From contig NZ_SPEY01000025.1 in NCBI RefSeq assembly GCF_009360615.1, positions 34,588 to 98,587 of the forward strand: a stretch of 64,000 bases of DNA, given 5' to 3'. The position numbers and the translations under genes are program-made. Position 1 is the first letter of the stretch, and each line of letters opens with the position of its first letter. The stretch comes from Comamonas sp. Its GTDB lineage: Bacteria; Pseudomonadota; Gammaproteobacteria; Burkholderiales; Burkholderiaceae_C. Shown piece after piece: positions 54,434-62,195 of the stretch. Under the pieces are notes generated by a model that searched no databases, was not told the origin of the DNA, and saw only the letters and a program-made list of their open reading frames with translations.

Positions 54434-55555
54434 TCATGCCGGTGTCTCTGCCAGAGGAATGGTGAGGATGATAGAGGTTCCTCGGCCGGGGTGGCTGCTC
54501 ACATCCAGCCAGCCCTGGATGGTTCGTGCGCGCTCACTCAGTCCTCGAAGTCCGAAAGATTGGGGCTTCTGTCGATCATCCTGGCTCAGGCCTACCCCGT
54601 CATCTGTTACTTCCAGTGTCAAAAAACCCTCGTGGTCGGACAAATCCAGCGTCACCCGGCTGGCTTGTGCGTACTTGCTGATATTGGTCAGGGATTCCTG
54701 TGCCGTACGGTAGACCACCACCTGCTTCGCAGGGGCTATATCCATATGTTCGCGGCTGGTGCGCAGGCGTGCGGGTATGCCGGTGCGGCGCTCGAAGTCC
54801 TGGGCCAGCCATTGCACGGCGGCCACCAGTCCCTGGTCCAGCACGGGAGGGCGCAGGTTCTGCATGATGCGCTGGCTGGCACCCAGGGCGTGTTCCAGCA
54901 TCTCCAGTGCCGAGCTGGCATGGTCGCGCTGCTTGCCTTCGGGGCTGTTGCGGATCAGCCATGCCAGATCGAACTTGACGGCAGTGAGCGAGCCGCCGAT
55001 GTCGTCGTGAATCTCCCGCGAGATGTTGGCGCGTTCCTGCTCGATGCTGGTGTGCAGGTGTTCGGTCAGCTCGGCCAGGCGTCTTTCGGACTCGGCCAGC
55101 TGCAGCGCGGCGCGGCGGCGGGCCAGTCGCGCCTCATGGACTTCCATGGCTCGCTTGATGACATGGGGCAGGCCGTTGATCTGCTCCTTGAGCAGATAGT
55201 CGCTGATGCCCAGGCGCATGATGTCCACGGCGGCGGATTCGCCGATGGCCCCTGAAAGCAGCACGAAAGGGGGAGCGTCGGCACGGCCTCGCACCAGGTC
55301 CCAGACGTCGAGCGCCGTGAAGCCGGGGAGGTGATAGTCTGCCAGGATCAGGTCGAAATCTTCCGACTCCAGGGCGTTGCGTACCTCCTGCAGACTGTCC
55401 ACGGCCGTCAGCGTGCAGGGCAGTTGGCCGCGCTTGAGGCTCAGGCGCGCCAGCGCCTGATCTGCGACAGAGTCTTCAATATGGAGGATTTTCAAGGTCT
55501 GATTCCGGAATTGAATATCGCCAAGGAGGCTATCATTGGATACATTTTGGAACAT
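54434..55555 (-). CDS. Sensorless REC-HisKA_3 histidine kinase (response regulator-kinase hybrid)
   Basis: 373 residues. An N-terminal receiver (about 20-140) with phosphoacceptor D73 in LILADYHLPGFTALDV replaces any sensor or membrane domain. A coiled linker follows (about 135-175), then the HisKA_3 dimerisation segment ISREIHDDIGGSLTAVKFDL with phospho-His H183. The HATPase part has QESLTNISKYAQASRVTLDL, VTDDGVGLSQDD and FGLRGLSERARTIQG. It is a soluble kinase likely controlled by phosphorylation of its own receiver and likely phosphorylating the adjacent NarL-type regulator. Divergent from the CheZ-like gene. Confidence 0.9.
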   Translation of the reverse strand: MFQNVSNDSLLGDIQFRNQTLKILHIEDSVADQALARLSLKRGQLPCTLTAVDSLQEVRNALESEDFDLILADYHLPGFTALDVWDLVRGRADAPPFVLLSGAIGESAAVDIMRLGISDYLLKEQINGLPHVIKRAMEVHEARLARRRAALQLAESERRLAELTEHLHTSIEQERANISREIHDDIGGSLTAVKFDLAWLIRNSPEGKQRDHASSALEMLEHALGASQRIMQNLRPPVLDQGLVAAVQWLAQDFERRTGIPARLRTSREHMDIAPAKQVVVYRTAQESLTNISKYAQASRVTLDLSDHEGFLTLEVTDDGVGLSQDDRQKPQSFGLRGLSERARTIQGWLDVSSHPGRGTSIILTIPLAETPA

Positions 55556-55674
55556 CGAGGGCTGTTGTCGTCAGGTCGTGGCAGTGTGGTCACGAGGGAC
55601 GGACTGCTGATCGGTTCATTTCGTGGAGCATGGCGGCAGGGCCGTCATGATGGTTTTACGCAGTTGGAGTAACA

Positions 55675-56124
55675 ATGCAGACGATGCAAAACCCTTCGGG
55701 TGTGCCTGCAGTTGCCGTGCCGGTGATGGTGGCTGCGGAGCTGCAGGATGCCTTGCTGGTCACGCTGCGTGATCTGCAGCGTCTTGAAGGGCTGCTGGAC
55801 CATGCCACGCACAATCTGCTGGAGCGCTTCGAGCAAGTCAATGGGCAATTGTCGCAGCCGGCCTTGCCTGATTCCACTGCGCTGGCAACAGCACGTGAGT
55901 CGTTGCGCCTGGCTGTGACCGAGCTTCAGTTTCACGACATGTCGTCTCAGCTGATTGCCCATATGGCACACACCTTGCAAGCCTGTGCTTTCAGGCTCGG
56001 GGCTGCCGCCATGGGTAGGGACGAGGACGAGGCGGAGTCCGCCATCAGTCTGCCAAACCTGCCCGAAAAGCCCAATCCCGTCACGCAAAGCGAGATGGAT
56101 GCCGGCTCCGTGGAGCTGTTTTGA
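55675..56124 (+). CDS. Small CheZ-like chemotaxis protein (putative CheY-P phosphatase)
   Basis: 149 residues, mainly helical, not a standard named che gene. The segment LAVTELQFHDMSSQLIAHMA resembles the CheZ active site (MAQDFHDLTGQVI): D88 and Q92 keep the catalytic D-x3-Q spacing. The last residues, DAGSVELF, resemble the CheD C-terminus in this window (GGSVDLF). It precedes cheY2-cheA-cheW-cheR-cheD-cheB with a 42-nt gap and has a GGAG site before the chosen ATG. Family assignment is inference: a CheZ-type phosphatase acting on the second CheY, or an adaptor using the shared tail. Confidence 0.6.
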   Translation: MQTMQNPSGVPAVAVPVMVAAELQDALLVTLRDLQRLEGLLDHATHNLLERFEQVNGQLSQPALPDSTALATARESLRLAVTELQFHDMSSQLIAHMAHTLQACAFRLGAAAMGRDEDEAESAISLPNLPEKPNPVTQSEMDAGSVELF

Positions 56125-56166
56125 ACTTCTACCCTGTTTTCCGTTGCCCGTCTGTTGGAGCTGTAC

Positions 56167-56529
56167 ATGCGATCGATTCTGGCTGTTGATGATTCCCCCT
56201 CGATGCGAAAGATGGTGTCTTTCACATTGAGCAGTGCTGGTTTTAAGGTGGTGGAAGCCGTCGACGGTGTGGATGCGCTGGAAAAAGCGCAGGCGCAGAA
56301 CATCGATCTGGTGCTGGCCGACCAGAACATGCCGCGGCTGGACGGCATCGGTCTCACGCGCAAACTGCGTGAAAACCCGAAGTTCAAGGGCACGCCCATC
56401 CTCATACTGACCACGGAATCCAGCGATCTGATGAAGCAGGCGGGCCGGGCTGCAGGTGCCACAGGCTGGCTGGTCAAGCCCTTCGATCCCAATCGATTGA
56501 TCGAAGTTATTCAAAAAGTGCTGCGTTAA
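56167..56529 (+). CDS. cheY: Chemotaxis response regulator CheY (second copy)
   Basis: 120 residues from MRSILAVDDSPSMRKMV, with GGAG upstream. Acidic pair D8/D9, phosphoacceptor D52 in LVLADQNMPRLDGIGL, Thr in ILILTTESSD, Lys in GWLVKPFDPNRL. It differs clearly from the cheZ-linked copy and belongs to the type found beside cheA in betaproteobacteria. It may act as phosphate sink or a second output. Starts 42 nt after the CheZ-like gene and 32 nt before cheA. Confidence 0.94.
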   Translation: MRSILAVDDSPSMRKMVSFTLSSAGFKVVEAVDGVDALEKAQAQNIDLVLADQNMPRLDGIGLTRKLRENPKFKGTPILILTTESSDLMKQAGRAAGATGWLVKPFDPNRLIEVIQKVLR

Positions 56530-56561
56530 GCCGATAACAACGAATCACAGCAGGAAACACC

Positions 56562-58742
56562 ATGGCGGATACACACCAGGATGGCGCAGGTTCGGGCGCA
56601 GACTTCGACCTCAGCCAGTTCTACCAAATCTTCTTCGAGGAAGCCAGCGAGAACCTCGACCAGATGGAGCAGATGCTGCTCAGCCTGGACCTTTCGGCCG
56701 CCAATGATGAAGAGCTCAACGGTATTTTCCGTTGTGCCCACTCCATCAAGGGCGGTGCGGCGACCTTTGGCTTCTCGGATGTGACCGAGCTCACGCACCG
56801 CATGGAATCCCTGCTGGACCGCCTGCGTCGCCATGAAATCACGCCCATCCCCGAGATGGTCGATGTGCTGCTTGAGTCGGCCGACGCCAGCCGCAGCCTG
56901 CTGGCACGTCACCAGTCCGGTGACGAGGGCGAACCGGTTTCCACCGCAGAGCTCGTGGTGCGCATCGAGGCCCTGGCTCAGGGGTTGACCGAGATTCCTC
57001 AGGTCAGCCGCAGTGCTGCGGTGACCGAGCCGGTACAGGAGGCTGCCGCTGCCGTCGTGCAAGCGCCCGTGCAAGCGCCGGCGCCGGCCGCAGACCCGGC
57101 AGCGGAGCCTGGTCTTGTGATCGGAACCGAGCCTCCCGAGGGCGCGCGCGAGCTCACGATCGAGATCGGCCCGCTGTCCCGGCTGGAGCTGGGCGATGCC
57201 ATCAAGGAGCTGTTTCGCGATATTCCCGGTCTGGGCACGATCCAGGACCAGATTGGAGCCAGGGCCGATCACCGACTGTTCAAGGTCAGAACGGTGTCCA
57301 CCGATGACGAGTTGCGCGATCTGTTCGTCTTTCATGTCTCCAAGGACCAGGTCCGGATCAGCGAGGAGGCCAGACCGCAGTCCCCAGCCGAGCAGCAGAC
57401 CAAGGTCGACGAAGAGGCGGCCATGCCTCCCCACAATCTGCCTGCCGAAGAAGCCTACGGCTTTTTCGCGGGGGCTCCGGGCAGCCCCGAGGCGCAGCAG
57501 AACCAGGAGCATGCCGCGCTTGGCAGTGCTGTCGGCGTGGTGCAGAAGGCTGCACCCAAGGCGGCTGCTGCGCATATGGAGTCCACCAGCATCCGCGTCG
57601 ATGTGAAGAAGGTGGACCAGCTCATCAACCTGGTGGGCGAGCTGGTCATCACCCAGGCCATGCTGGCGCAGAACAGCCAGGGGCTGGACCCGACGACCTA
57701 TCAGCAGTTGCTGGCCGGTCTGGCCGATCTGGATCGCAACACGCGTGACCTGCAAGAGTCCGTGATGTCGATCCGCATGATTCCCATGTCCACCGTGTTC
57801 AGCCGCTTCCCGCGCATGCTGCGCGACCTGGCGGGCAAGCTGGGCAAGAAGATCGACCTGGTCACGCTGGGCGAGGCCACCGAGCTGGACAAGGGGCTGG
57901 TCGAGAAGATTACCGATCCGCTGACCCATCTGGTGCGCAACAGCGTGGACCACGGCATCGAGATGCCGCAGGACCGCATCGCTGCGGGCAAGTCAGAACA
58001 TGGCACGCTGACGCTGGCGGCATCCCATCAGGGCGGCTCCATCGTCATCGAGGTGCGTGATGACGGCAAGGGCATGAATCGCGAGAGGATCCTGAGCAAG
58101 GCCCGCGAGCGCGGCATGGATGTCTCCGACAGCATGCCCGACAGCGAGGTCTGGCAGCTGATCTTTGCACCGGGCTTCTCGACGGCCGACGTGGTCACCG
58201 ATGTCTCGGGCCGTGGCGTGGGCATGGACGTGGTCAAGCGAAACATCACATCGCTGGGCGGCACGGTGGAGATCGAGTCCGTCGCCGGCGTGGGCATGAA
58301 GGTGGCGGTGCGCCTGCCGCTGACGCTGGCCATCATGGACGGCATGTCCGTCGGGGTGGGCGAAGAGGTCTATATCCTGCCGCTGTCCTCGGTGGTCGAG
58401 TCCTTCCAGGTCAAGGCCGACGATGTCAACACCGTGGCCAATGGCACCCAGCTGGTCAAGGTGCGCGACGAGTACATGCCGGTGATCGCGCTGGAGCGCA
58501 CTTTCAAGGTGCCGCGCGCCGATGAAAGCCAGACCAGCAACATCATGGTGGTGGTCGAGGCTGAAGGCAGCCGCGTGGCGCTGCTGGTCGACGAGCTGCT
58601 GGGCCAGCACCAGGTGGTGGTGAAGAACCTGGAAAGCAATTACCGCAAGGTGCCCAATGTATCGGGTGCCACCATTTTGGGCGACGGATCCGTGGCGCTG
58701 ATCCTGGATACGGGCGCTCTCGTGCGCCGTACCCGCCACTGA
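56562..58742 (+). CDS. cheA: Chemotaxis histidine kinase CheA
   Basis: 726 residues. P1 domain with phospho-His H60 in CAHSIKGGAATFGF; a linker rich in A/P/E (about 150-190); a P2-like region (about 195-275); P3 dimerisation (about 345-400: VDQLINLVGELVITQAMLAQ); P4 ATPase with N-box HLVRNSVDHGIE, and G-boxes VRDDGKGMNRERI and TDVSGRGVGMDVVK; P5 CheW-like end with IMVVVEAEGSRVALLVDELL. Phosphorylates CheY and CheB under receptor control. Confidence 0.97.
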   Translation: MADTHQDGAGSGADFDLSQFYQIFFEEASENLDQMEQMLLSLDLSAANDEELNGIFRCAHSIKGGAATFGFSDVTELTHRMESLLDRLRRHEITPIPEMVDVLLESADASRSLLARHQSGDEGEPVSTAELVVRIEALAQGLTEIPQVSRSAAVTEPVQEAAAAVVQAPVQAPAPAADPAAEPGLVIGTEPPEGARELTIEIGPLSRLELGDAIKELFRDIPGLGTIQDQIGARADHRLFKVRTVSTDDELRDLFVFHVSKDQVRISEEARPQSPAEQQTKVDEEAAMPPHNLPAEEAYGFFAGAPGSPEAQQNQEHAALGSAVGVVQKAAPKAAAAHMESTSIRVDVKKVDQLINLVGELVITQAMLAQNSQGLDPTTYQQLLAGLADLDRNTRDLQESVMSIRMIPMSTVFSRFPRMLRDLAGKLGKKIDLVTLGEATELDKGLVEKITDPLTHLVRNSVDHGIEMPQDRIAAGKSEHGTLTLAASHQGGSIVIEVRDDGKGMNRERILSKARERGMDVSDSMPDSEVWQLIFAPGFSTADVVTDVSGRGVGMDVVKRNITSLGGTVEIESVAGVGMKVAVRLPLTLAIMDGMSVGVGEEVYILPLSSVVESFQVKADDVNTVANGTQLVKVRDEYMPVIALERTFKVPRADESQTSNIMVVVEAEGSRVALLVDELLGQHQVVVKNLESNYRKVPNVSGATILGDGSVALILDTGALVRRTRH

Positions 58743-58775
58743 GGCAGCCAACCGAACAACGCAGAGAGAGCCGAC

Positions 58776-59264
58776 ATGAACATCATCAACAAGACTGCCG
58801 AAGGCGTGGCCACCGGGGCCCGCGAATATCTGACCTTCCGCCTGGGTGAGGAGGAGTACGGCATCGACATCCTCAAGGTGCAGGAAATCCGTGGCTACGA
58901 GCAGCCCACGCGCATTGCCAACGCGCCCGAGTTCATCAAGGGCGTGGTCAATCTGCGCGGCACCATCGTGCCCATCGTGGACATGCGCCTGCGCTTCAAC
59001 TGCTCCGAGGTGGAGTACAACGCCTTCACCGTGGTGATCATCCTGAACCTGCGCAATCGCGTGGTCGGCATCGTGGTGGACTCGGTCAGCGATGTGATGG
59101 AGCTGCCCGCCGATGCCGTGCGTCCGGCGCCCGATATCGAAAGCGCCATCGACAGCGGCTGCATTCTGGGTCTGGGTTCGGTGGGCGAGCGCATGCTGAT
59201 CCTGCTGGACATCGAGAAGCTCATGGGCAATGTCGACATGGGCCTGGTGGCCTCCGAAGCCTGA
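58776..59264 (+). CDS. cheW: Chemotaxis coupling protein CheW
   Basis: 162 residues, one CheW domain: YLTFRLGEEEYGIDILKVQE, IKGVVNLRGTIVPIVDMRLR, and VVGIVVDSVSDVMELPADAV. Couples receptors to CheA. GAGAG before the start; 33 nt after cheA. No receptor gene lies in this cluster. Confidence 0.97.
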   Translation: MNIINKTAEGVATGAREYLTFRLGEEEYGIDILKVQEIRGYEQPTRIANAPEFIKGVVNLRGTIVPIVDMRLRFNCSEVEYNAFTVVIILNLRNRVVGIVVDSVSDVMELPADAVRPAPDIESAIDSGCILGLGSVGERMLILLDIEKLMGNVDMGLVASEA

Positions 59265-59281
59265 GCGCGCCTGAGGTCCCT

Positions 59282-60196
59282 GTGCTGAACCTGGGTCGTC
59301 ACGCTTCATTCCCCGCCTCCCCTGCCAGGCTTGAGCAGGATGACGAGGCGCTGCCGGGCGGCATGTCCGGCCCGCTGGCGCAGGGGCGCGAGTTCGTCTG
59401 GTCCAATCGCGACTTTGCCCGTGTCCAGGCCCTGATCTACAGGCGCGCCGGCATCAGCCTGCATGATGGCAAGCACGCCATGGTCTACAGCCGTCTGTCG
59501 CGCCGCCTGCGCGAGACCGGGCACGAAAGCTTTGTCAGCTACCTGGACTGGCTGGAGAGCATCAATGACGGGCCTGAATGGCAGGAATTCGTCAACGCGC
59601 TGACCACCAATCTGACCTCGTTCTTCCGCGAGCAGCATCACTTCGACATCCTGGCACAGCATCTGCGCAGTCACAAGCCCGGCGGAAATGGCTGGAAGGT
59701 GTGGTGCAGCGCGGCCTCCACAGGAGAGGAGCCTTATTCCATCCTGATGACGGCCATGGAGAGTCTCGGCGCCTCGGCCAGCTTTCAGCTCACGGCCAGC
59801 GATATCGACTCGCGCGTGCTGGAAACCGCCTCGCGCGGCGTGTACCGGGCAGAGAACCTCAAGGGTGTGAGCACCGAGCGGCTGCACCGCTTTTTCCTGC
59901 GCGGGCGCTCTGCCAATTCGGGCATGGTGCGGGTCAAGCCGGAGCTGCGCCGCATGGTGGACTTTCTCAACGTCAACCTGATTGCCGGCGATTGGCCGTT
60001 CCGGGAGACCTTCGACATCGTCTTCTGTCGCAATGTGATGATTTATTTCGACGCACCGACCCAGCGTCGCGTCCTGGAGCGCATTCATCAGGTGATGCGT
60101 CCGGGCGGGCTGCTGTTTGTCGGACATGCCGAGAATTTCAGCGACTCGCGCGATCTGTTTGCGCTCAAGGGCAAGACCGTCTATGAGCGTCAATGA
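59282..60196 (+). CDS. cheR: Chemotaxis protein methyltransferase CheR
   Basis: 304 residues, GTG start. N-terminal helical domain (YRRAGISLHDGKHAMVYSRL), SAM-binding motif VWCSAASTGEEPYSILM and FCRNVMIYFDAPTQRRVLER, ending GLLFVGHAENFSDSRDLFAL. Methylates receptor glutamates. Starts 17 nt after cheW. Confidence 0.96.
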   Translation: MLNLGRHASFPASPARLEQDDEALPGGMSGPLAQGREFVWSNRDFARVQALIYRRAGISLHDGKHAMVYSRLSRRLRETGHESFVSYLDWLESINDGPEWQEFVNALTTNLTSFFREQHHFDILAQHLRSHKPGGNGWKVWCSAASTGEEPYSILMTAMESLGASASFQLTASDIDSRVLETASRGVYRAENLKGVSTERLHRFFLRGRSANSGMVRVKPELRRMVDFLNVNLIAGDWPFRETFDIVFCRNVMIYFDAPTQRRVLERIHQVMRPGGLLFVGHAENFSDSRDLFALKGKTVYERQ

Positions 60197-60220
60197 AGCC
60201 GAAGGGCAGGGCTGCACGTC

Positions 60221-60955
60221 ATGAGGAATCTGAGCTCTCCGCTGGATCTGCCGGGGGCCGCCGCTGCAGGCAGGCCCCTGCGCGGCAGCAGCTTCACGCC
60301 CCAGGGCTATCCTGATCCGGCCATGCCGGCTCCGGCCGCATCGCTGGAGCAGCTCAAGCGCCAGCCGCGCCAGCCGGGCGAGGCTTCGTTCTTCTACTAC
60401 GACCCGCACTTCCAGCTCAATTCGGCCAAGGTGTTGCCGGGCGAGTACTTTGTCTCGCGTGACGAGATGGCCATCGTCACCGTGCTGGGCTCCTGCATCG
60501 CGGCCTGCCTGTGGGATCGTTTCATGCGCATTGGCGGTATGAACCACTTCATGCTGCCCGACGGCGACAGCAGCGACGTCTCGGGGCGCTATGGTTCGTA
60601 CGCCATGGAGCTGCTGATCAACGAGATGCTCAAGCTGGGCGCACGGCGCGAATCCATGCAGGCCAAGATTTTTGGCGGCGCCCAGGTCATGGCCAATTTC
60701 ACGACCATGAATGTGGGCGAGCGCAACACCAGTTTTGTGACAGAGTATCTGCAAACCGAGCGCATTCCCATCGTCTCCGAGGACGTGCTGGATATCTATC
60801 CGCGCAAGGTGGTGTTTTTCCCGTCCACGGGCAAGGCCATGGTCAAGCGCCTGGCCCACGCCCATCCCGAGGCGTTGGTGCAGCAGGAAATCAGCCGCGG
60901 CAGCGCGGCTGCGGTTGCGCGCAATACGGCGGGCGGCTCGGTGGATCTGTTTTGA
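60221..60955 (+). CDS. cheD: Chemoreceptor glutamine deamidase CheD
   Basis: 244 residues. An N-terminal extension of about 60 residues, proline/alanine-rich, precedes the CheD domain. Catalytic Cys92 in TVLGSCIAACLWD and His109 in MNHFMLPDGDSSD; AKIFGGAQVMANF is also conserved. Converts receptor glutamines to glutamates. The C-terminus GGSVDLF resembles the tail of the CheZ-like protein at 55675-56124. Starts 24 nt after cheR. Confidence 0.95.
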   Translation: MRNLSSPLDLPGAAAAGRPLRGSSFTPQGYPDPAMPAPAASLEQLKRQPRQPGEASFFYYDPHFQLNSAKVLPGEYFVSRDEMAIVTVLGSCIAACLWDRFMRIGGMNHFMLPDGDSSDVSGRYGSYAMELLINEMLKLGARRESMQAKIFGGAQVMANFTTMNVGERNTSFVTEYLQTERIPIVSEDVLDIYPRKVVFFPSTGKAMVKRLAHAHPEALVQQEISRGSAAAVARNTAGGSVDLF

Positions 60956-60968
60956 GGAAGGTTGAGCG

Positions 60969-62084
60969 TTGTTAAAGCCAAAAATCCGGGTGATCGTGGT
61001 GGACGACTCTGCGCTGGTGCGCAGTCTTCTGGCCGAGATCATCAACCGCCAGCATGACATGGAGTGCATCGGCTCGGCCAATGACCCGTTGATCGCGCGT
61101 GAAATGATCCGCGATCTGAACCCCGACGTCATCACGCTGGATGTGGAAATGCCCCGCATGGACGGCATCGATTTCCTCGGGCGGCTCATGCGCCTGCGAC
61201 CCATGCCGGTGGTGATGATCTCCACGCTGACCGAGCGCGGTGCCGAAGTCACCATGCGCGCCCTGGAGCTGGGTGCCATCGATTTTGTGGCCAAGCCCCG
61301 CGTCGGCGTGGCCAACGGCCTGCAGGAGCTGGCCAGCCAGATCGTGGACAAGATTCGCGTGGCTGCCGTGGCCCAGGTACACCGCCTGCCGGTGGTGCCG
61401 CACGGCGTGGCAGCGTCGGCAGGTGCGGGTGCCAAGCCGGCTGCGGCCCGCTCGCCGACGGCACCCGGTCTGCTGGGGCGCATCTCGACCGAAAAAATCA
61501 TCGCCATCGGCGCTTCCACGGGCGGTACGGAGGCGATCCGTGAAGTGCTCACCCATCTGCCGGCCGACTGCCCCGCCATCGTCATCACGCAGCACATGCC
61601 GCCGGGTTTCACCACCAGCTTTGCGGCCCGGCTCAACAGCCTGTGCCAGATGACGGTCAAGGAAGCCACGCACGGCGAGCGCTTGCTGCCCGGCCACGCC
61701 TATATCGCCCCCGGGGGCAAGCATTTCTCCATCACGCGCAGCGGTGCCAACTATGTAGCCGTGGTCGATGATGCGCCGCCTGTCAACCGTCACAAGCCCT
61801 CGGTGGAAGTGCTGTTCAAATCCGTGGCGGCCAGCGCCGGGCGCAATGCCTACGGCATCATGCTCACCGGCATGGGCGCCGATGGTGCTACCGCCATGCG
61901 CGAGATGCGTGATGCCGGCAGCTACAACCTGGTGCAGGACGAAAGCACCTGTATCGTCTTCGGCATGCCCCGCGAAGCCATTGCCCACGGTGCGGCTGAC
62001 GAGGTGCTGCCACTGCCGCAGATCGCCCATGCCCTGCTGGGCAAGCTGCGTGGCGGCTCCGACCAGGTGCACCACCGTATCTGA
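60969..62084 (+). CDS. cheB: Protein-glutamate methylesterase/response regulator CheB
   Basis: 371 residues with a probable TTG start: an in-frame stop lies two codons upstream and GAGGAAGG precedes the TTG by about 8 nt. Receiver domain with D12/D13 and phosphoacceptor D58 ([14 protein letters not shown]). Methylesterase domain (about 180-360) with catalytic triad regions [22 protein letters not shown] and [13 protein letters not shown]. Last gene of the che operon. Confidence 0.96.
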   Translation: MLKPKIRVIVVDDSALVRSLLAEIINRQHDMECIGSANDPLIAREMIRDLNPDVITLDVEMPRMDGIDFLGRLMRLRPMPVVMISTLTERGAEVTMRALELGAIDFVAKPRVGVANGLQELASQIVDKIRVAAVAQVHRLPVVPHGVAASAGAGAKPAAARSPTAPGLLGRISTEKIIAIGASTGGTEAIREVLTHLPADCPAIVITQHMPPGFTTSFAARLNSLCQMTVKEATHGERLLPGHAYIAPGGKHFSITRSGANYVAVVDDAPPVNRHKPSVEVLFKSVAASAGRNAYGIMLTGMGADGATAMREMRDAGSYNLVQDESTCIVFGMPREAIAHGAADEVLPLPQIAHALLGKLRGGSDQVHHRI

Positions 62085-62100
62085 GGTTGCACAGGAAGAG

Positions 62101-62176
62101 AGCGCCTTGCGCCTGCCATTCAAGGATCTCAGGCTTTTGGAGCTTTGAAATCCAGGTCCGGCAGGCGCAAGGCGCT
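62101..62176. terminator. Long inverted repeat between convergent cheB and uup-like genes
   Basis: AGCGCCTTGCGCCTGCC (62101-62117) and its exact complement (62160-62176) flank a 42-nt loop; a further ACAGG/CCTGT pair extends the stem across a 5-nt bulge. No T-tract follows on either strand. It could stop both convergent transcripts or protect their 3' ends. Confidence 0.55.
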
Positions 62177-62195
62177 CCTGTATTTAGTGGCTTGA

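Noticed and set aside
59306..61669. 787-codon open frame on the minus strand
   Set aside because: Shadow of cheR, cheD and cheB in GC-rich DNA; composition is histidine/arginine/glycine-rich with no domain, and the plus-strand genes are unambiguous. The same applies to 15569-17461, 42151-44052, 46158-48227 and similar long antisense frames.
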